Positions 61,501-64,000 of a stretch of DNA of 64,000 nt are shown piece by piece (position 1 is the stretch's first letter; every line of letters begins with the position of its first letter). Source of the DNA: Lutispora saccharofermentans (GTDB taxonomy: Bacteria; Bacillota; Clostridia; Lutisporales; Lutisporaceae); NCBI RefSeq assembly GCF_024363565.1, contig NZ_JAJEKE010000005.1:146556-210555 (forward strand). The letters are read 5' to 3'. A program made the translations under genes and the position numbers. Below the pieces are notes generated by a model. That model ran no database searches. It saw only the letters and a program-made list of their open reading frames with translations, and had not been told where the DNA came from.

Positions 61501-63148
61501 CGGATAGCGTTCCGGATGTCGGATCTATACTTTCATCTGTAGTTGCAACATCAATCTTTATAGAACCACCGGCTGATGCCAATGCAGTCTCAAGTTCCTC
61601 ACCATCTTTTTTCCCAATCAACATAAATGGTATGTCCCATCCGCCTTGATCATAGTAGAAAGTCGCTTTATCATCATGGTTGTATACTATTATGCCGGCA
61701 GCACCTTCCTTTGCAGCATATTTTGTTTTATCAACAAAAGCAATGCCTTTTCCTCTCTGTACAAGCACTATTTTTCCTGTTACATCTATACCTTGATAGC
61801 AATCGGGTTCACCATACTTGTCACCCCCTATAGCTACCAGTTCATGCTCGCCATCCAATTGTCTATCTTCCCAGCTATCTTTACCATAGCCCGTGATATT
61901 TATTGAGCCATATACAGCATCAGTTACAGTTACAGTATTCTCATACAGATAAAGCTTGTTATTTGCGGATGCAACTTGAATTGACTCAGCGGTCAATCCC
62001 GGAGATCCCACAACTCCTATGTCTGGATTCGATGCATATGGATAATCCCAACCATATCCAAAGTATGCAGAATTTCCTGCCGATATGGATACAAGCACAC
62101 CGTTTTTCACTGCTCTTGTCACTGCTGCCTGCTCCAGATTATCCTCTACAAATGAAGCTGTCGAGCCCAAGCTCATATTTATTACATCCGCTCCAAGTGC
62201 AACGGAATCATCTATAGCCTTTATTATAATATCTCCGAAAGTAGAAGGCATTGCGGGATTATTTCCGAATACTTTCATTGCCAGTAATTGTATCTCGGGT
62301 GCAATACCCTTAATGCCACCATTGTTCTCATTGCCATTGGCTCCTACTGTTCCTGCCACGTGCATTCCATGTTCTGAAGCATCAGGTCCCAAATCCAATA
62401 TCTCTAGGTTTTCATCCATATAGTTATAACCATATGGCACCTTTGGTGTTCGATAAGTTCCGGGAAGCTTATCAGGAATCTTTGCTTCTGTCAGCTTTGC
62501 CTTTGACTCATTTGTAAGAACCATATCTTTATGTGAAGGATCGATGCCCGTATCTATAATTGCGGCTACCATACCCTCACCATTGTATCCCAGATTACCC
62601 CATGTCTCTTTGGCCCTTACAAGATCTTTGCTGTTAATCATTTCCGGTTCCGGTCTTGTGTATTCATTTGCTATGAATACATTTTCTACGCCCTGTACTG
62701 CTTCAAGCATTTTAGCTTCCTTATAGGTCGTAGTGCCGCTAAAACCATTTACTACATTTGTAAAGCTTTGATGATATTCAATATCTATGCCTTTGACTTT
62801 AATATTGCTTTTAACTGTCGCTTGCCTATCTTGCAAGCTCTCTGTTACTTTTAGAGATTCAGTCTTGCTCAGCTTATCCAGCTTTACATTCTTTTCCGTT
62901 GCATATTCTATAAGCGGCTTATCTCCAAGCTCTACAATGATTCTTACCTTGTCACTATCCTTCAGCCCTTTAGCTCTTGGATCCAGTGTAATGCTTCTGC
63001 CGATCTTCTCATCGGCCGGGCGTGCTTTTGTATGACCCCCCAAAATTTCACTGTTCAACTTATCAGAGGGACCTGCAAACACATTTGTTGTCATACTAAA
63101 CAGCATAACAAATGCAAGCATTAGCGAAAATATTTTCTTGGTTTTCAA
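58574..63148 (-). CDS. SLH-anchored subtilisin-like serine protease (S8)
   Basis: A 1,524-aa exported protease. Signal peptide (to about 25), I9-type propeptide (about 65-165), S8 domain with D199 in AIIDTGIDPSH, H260 in SEHGMHVAG and the Ser near residue 586 in GTSMAAPHVTG; a PA domain inserted around 440-540; Fn3/Big-like domains after 700; a Gly/Ser then Pro/Thr linker (SATTPTTPTTPP); and three C-terminal SLH motifs (from about 1345, FAPKTNITRADFAYGLIKAL) to bind cell-wall polymer. TTG start after GGGGGAAAAGGA. Likely degrades proteins at the cell surface, feeding the peptide importer. Its 3' neighbour gene is related by SLH. Confidence 0.92.
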   Translation of the reverse strand: MKTKKIFSLMLAFVMLFSMTTNVFAGPSDKLNSEILGGHTKARPADEKIGRSITLDPRAKGLKDSDKVRIIVELGDKPLIEYATEKNVKLDKLSKTESLKVTESLQDRQATVKSNIKVKGIDIEYHQSFTNVVNGFSGTTTYKEAKMLEAVQGVENVFIANEYTRPEPEMINSKDLVRAKETWGNLGYNGEGMVAAIIDTGIDPSHKDMVLTNESKAKLTEAKIPDKLPGTYRTPKVPYGYNYMDENLEILDLGPDASEHGMHVAGTVGANGNENNGGIKGIAPEIQLLAMKVFGNNPAMPSTFGDIIIKAIDDSVALGADVINMSLGSTASFVEDNLEQAAVTRAVKNGVLVSISAGNSAYFGYGWDYPYASNPDIGVVGSPGLTAESIQVASANNKLYLYENTVTVTDAVYGSINITGYGKDSWEDRQLDGEHELVAIGGDKYGEPDCYQGIDVTGKIVLVQRGKGIAFVDKTKYAAKEGAAGIIVYNHDDKATFYYDQGGWDIPFMLIGKKDGEELETALASAGGSIKIDVATTDESIDPTSGTLSDFSSWGATPNLDFKPEITAPGGNIYSTAQNDGYQYMSGTSMAAPHVTGGAALVLQRVNKEFPNLSGKAKVEMTKNLIMSTAHPVADAGLYNDYFGLGNYTSPRRQGAGMMDIYAAATTPAVITDKATGLSKVNLKEMGDITTFTLAVTNFSNATVAYAVYGTVTTDLVDEDGYNCTEPQGVYEDGTTSDDEPWLGKFPISFTSNGKKIKDLEVKTGETVNFDVTIDLTNAIDWYDNIPLEEIFENGAFIEGFVQLCNINGDANKNDLSIPYMGFYGKWDQASIIDGTVYGNGGTPFYLGSLMAWEDMRSGDLFTLGLREDEPGKEVFEAQNIAFSPNGDGAADNVIPVLSFLRNAKDIEMNILDANRKKIRSLAMENNIVKNYFDGDSDPIYRVNDLWRWDGKVNNKIVSEGNYFYEIKTKIDYPNAEWQTVTFPVRVDKTAPVIDSVNYDETKNKLEVVANDGKYSMMMYQLYKGKKLLGLYDENGEFVGDSSYNGIFDTSMLNLEIGSHDVSVVAYDYAWNKDAKIITIQGTKQPGTVPVDPSEPTPIEEPKGAKPGDTTIPTVMLTDPEFMEMYNTSEIVFEGYVEDESSIDIFKINGAPVNLNWDSEDGVWYFATTLNLKDGYHSIRVEAKDSANNEIDFLHKVFVDTTKPVITVTNGDVGYTTASSIKISAKITDNLPILRVRLNSDMLTNIEPNMEFFESLKPAEYILNHNVMLQLGSNKIVIEAEDGAGNAVTKTINITREKPSDGKEDGEGNGGSGGSGGGSGSPSATTPTTPTTPPVQPTEPAPQPVEMTDLQGYEWAKEQINALVTKGILRPAEGANFAPKTNITRADFAYGLIKALGLTALFDSNFDDVNASDYYYNEIAIARALGILTGVGGNKLNPDAAITRQDMMTMIDRALTIAKKNTEGKADLSKFADNAQISGYAQDAIARVVELGIIQGDGTNVNPLSNTSRAEAAVVLFRLLNLDK

Positions 63149-63195
63149 TCCTTTTCCCCCTTATTAATATAATTTACTCAATCAGCATATTTTTT

Positions 63196-64000
63196 TTAAA
63201 ATCTCTCCCCTTTCTTTAGAAATTGGCTGATTGACGCATTCGCCCTTTTGCTTAGTCCTCTGCTTTGATCCGGAAGTGTGTCTAATACATTAAATTTATA
63301 AGGTTCCATTAATATAGCTTTATCTATTTCAACCTTTACAGATTTGTATGTAATAACCTGCAGAACCTTTTGATTGGAATCCGGCTTGTTAATCTTCAGA
63401 TAAATATCATAGTTCCCGCTTGAAGACTCAAGAATTTTTTCTATGCTCATACTATAACCGGATGTAGGGAACTCCCTTGTAATCATTATCAGCACTTTAT
63501 CATCCTTTATTTCTACCTTTACCGCTTCCTTCTGTCCGGAGTATGCATTGGGATTTTTCTGCACCGCAAAGGGGATTGGCTTTTTATTCATTTGCAGCTC
63601 TCCTTTATATCTTTGCAGAAGCAATATAGCTTGAACTTGTGATATAGCCATATCTGGTCTGAATGTTCCATCGATATGCCCATTCACTATTCCTAAACGA
63701 TTTGCTTCCAGAGTATAAGCAATATCTTCTTCATTCATCTTGTTTAAATCCTTAAAAGCATTCTCATTTGTCTGCGGAAGCTTTATTTCCTTAAACAAGC
63801 CCAATGTTTTCATCAGCAATTTCACTGCTTCCAGGCGTGAAATAGGCTTGTCTCCATCGATCTCATCTTTCGTGATTATCCCCTTATTTTGAAAATATGA
63901 CAGCGCAGTATCAAAATCCGCATGCTTATCGTTTCTCAAAGTTGAATCATAGGAGGAGGTAACATTATATAGTGATACCAAGAATCTCTCCGTATTTATG
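63196..64000 (-). CDS. SLH-domain protein with PrcB-like C-terminal domain (5' end outside window)
   Basis: At least 268 codons, open to the window edge, so the start is not seen. SLH-type repeats (DTALSYFQNKGIITKDEIDG, VNGHIDGTFRPDMAISQ) precede a PrcB_C-like domain: VLIMITREFPTSGYSMSIEK and VITYKSVKVEIDKA, found in proteins accompanying surface subtilisin-like proteases (PrcB of the dentilisin complex). It sits 47 bases upstream of the subtilase and in the same direction, so it may be a partner of that protease. Confidence 0.82.
   Translation of the reverse strand, partial: INTERFLVSLYNVTSSYDSTLRNDKHADFDTALSYFQNKGIITKDEIDGDKPISRLEAVKLLMKTLGLFKEIKLPQTNENAFKDLNKMNEEDIAYTLEANRLGIVNGHIDGTFRPDMAISQVQAILLLQRYKGELQMNKKPIPFAVQKNPNAYSGQKEAVKVEIKDDKVLIMITREFPTSGYSMSIEKILESSSGNYDIYLKINKPDSNQKVLQVITYKSVKVEIDKAILMEPYKFNVLDTLPDQSRGLSKRANASISQFLKKGERF

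Overview
The window looks like the chromosome of an anaerobic, low-GC Bacillota bacterium (Clostridia/Tissierellia type). Supporting signs are AGGAGG-type ribosome binding sites, AT-rich spacers, S-layer-homology (SLH) surface proteins, RpiR and sigma-54 regulators controlling amino-acid and peptide genes, a BaiCD/FadH-type flavin oxidoreductase and a 4Fe-4S epoxyqueuosine-reductase-like protein. No species can be named. No rRNA, tRNA or CRISPR array was seen.

Layout. 1-3.5 kb: kdpDE, the potassium two-component system. 3.6-8.7 kb: a very large secreted surface protein with Ig-like domains and five tandem helical modules. 9.1-17.9 kb: one minus-strand operon (SCP2-like protein, class III aminotransferase, split transketolase, second SCP2-like protein, VOC protein, FadH/BaiCD-like reductase, TetR) with a good promoter and a probable TetR operator; the combination recalls steroid side-chain desmolase chemistry but the substrate is unknown. 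18-29.5 kb: an AlbA_2 regulator, a PLP enzyme plus DctA-like symporter, an RpiR regulator, a MazEF-type toxin-antitoxin pair, and an NhaC antiporter plus alanine-dehydrogenase-like enzyme behind a sigma-54 promoter, with an RpiR regulator and a sigma-54 activator divergent to it. 29.5-38.2 kb: a peptide-uptake operon (ABC transporter DppBCDF with binding protein, M24 peptidase, amidohydrolase, RidA).

38.3-57 kb is a defence and accessory island. Its centrepiece (39.1-43.3 kb) is a five-gene operon: a PycTM-like membrane effector fused to a DUF3307-like domain, a class III nucleotide cyclase, an E2-like protein, an E1/ThiF protein and a JAMM/JAB isopeptidase. This reads as a Pycsar anti-phage system equipped with the ubiquitin-like conjugation and deconjugation genes known from type II CBASS; I consider it the most novel item here. 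The island also holds a DUF234 ATPase, recombined toxin-antitoxin remnants, an intact Rpn (PD-(D/E)XK) recombinase with scattered relics of the same element, a VanZ protein, a CGNR regulator, a DinJ/YafQ pair with a frameshifted toxin, an encapsulin nanocompartment with its encapsulated ferritin, a HigBA pair, and a second candidate defence operon (HTH, ImmA/IrrE peptidase, PIN nuclease, unknown 633-aa protein).

57-64 kb: a 5'-truncated M20 amidohydrolase, a 1,524-aa SLH-anchored subtilase and the 3' part of an SLH/PrcB-like gene that runs off the window edge.

Three families of hairpins recur and tie the accessory region together: a TACCTTCTG/CAGAAGGTA terminator (3 copies), an AAAATAAGTAAGTGGG palindrome marking 3' ends of Rpn elements (3 copies), and partial duplications of the ATPase promoter and 5' end (3 copies).
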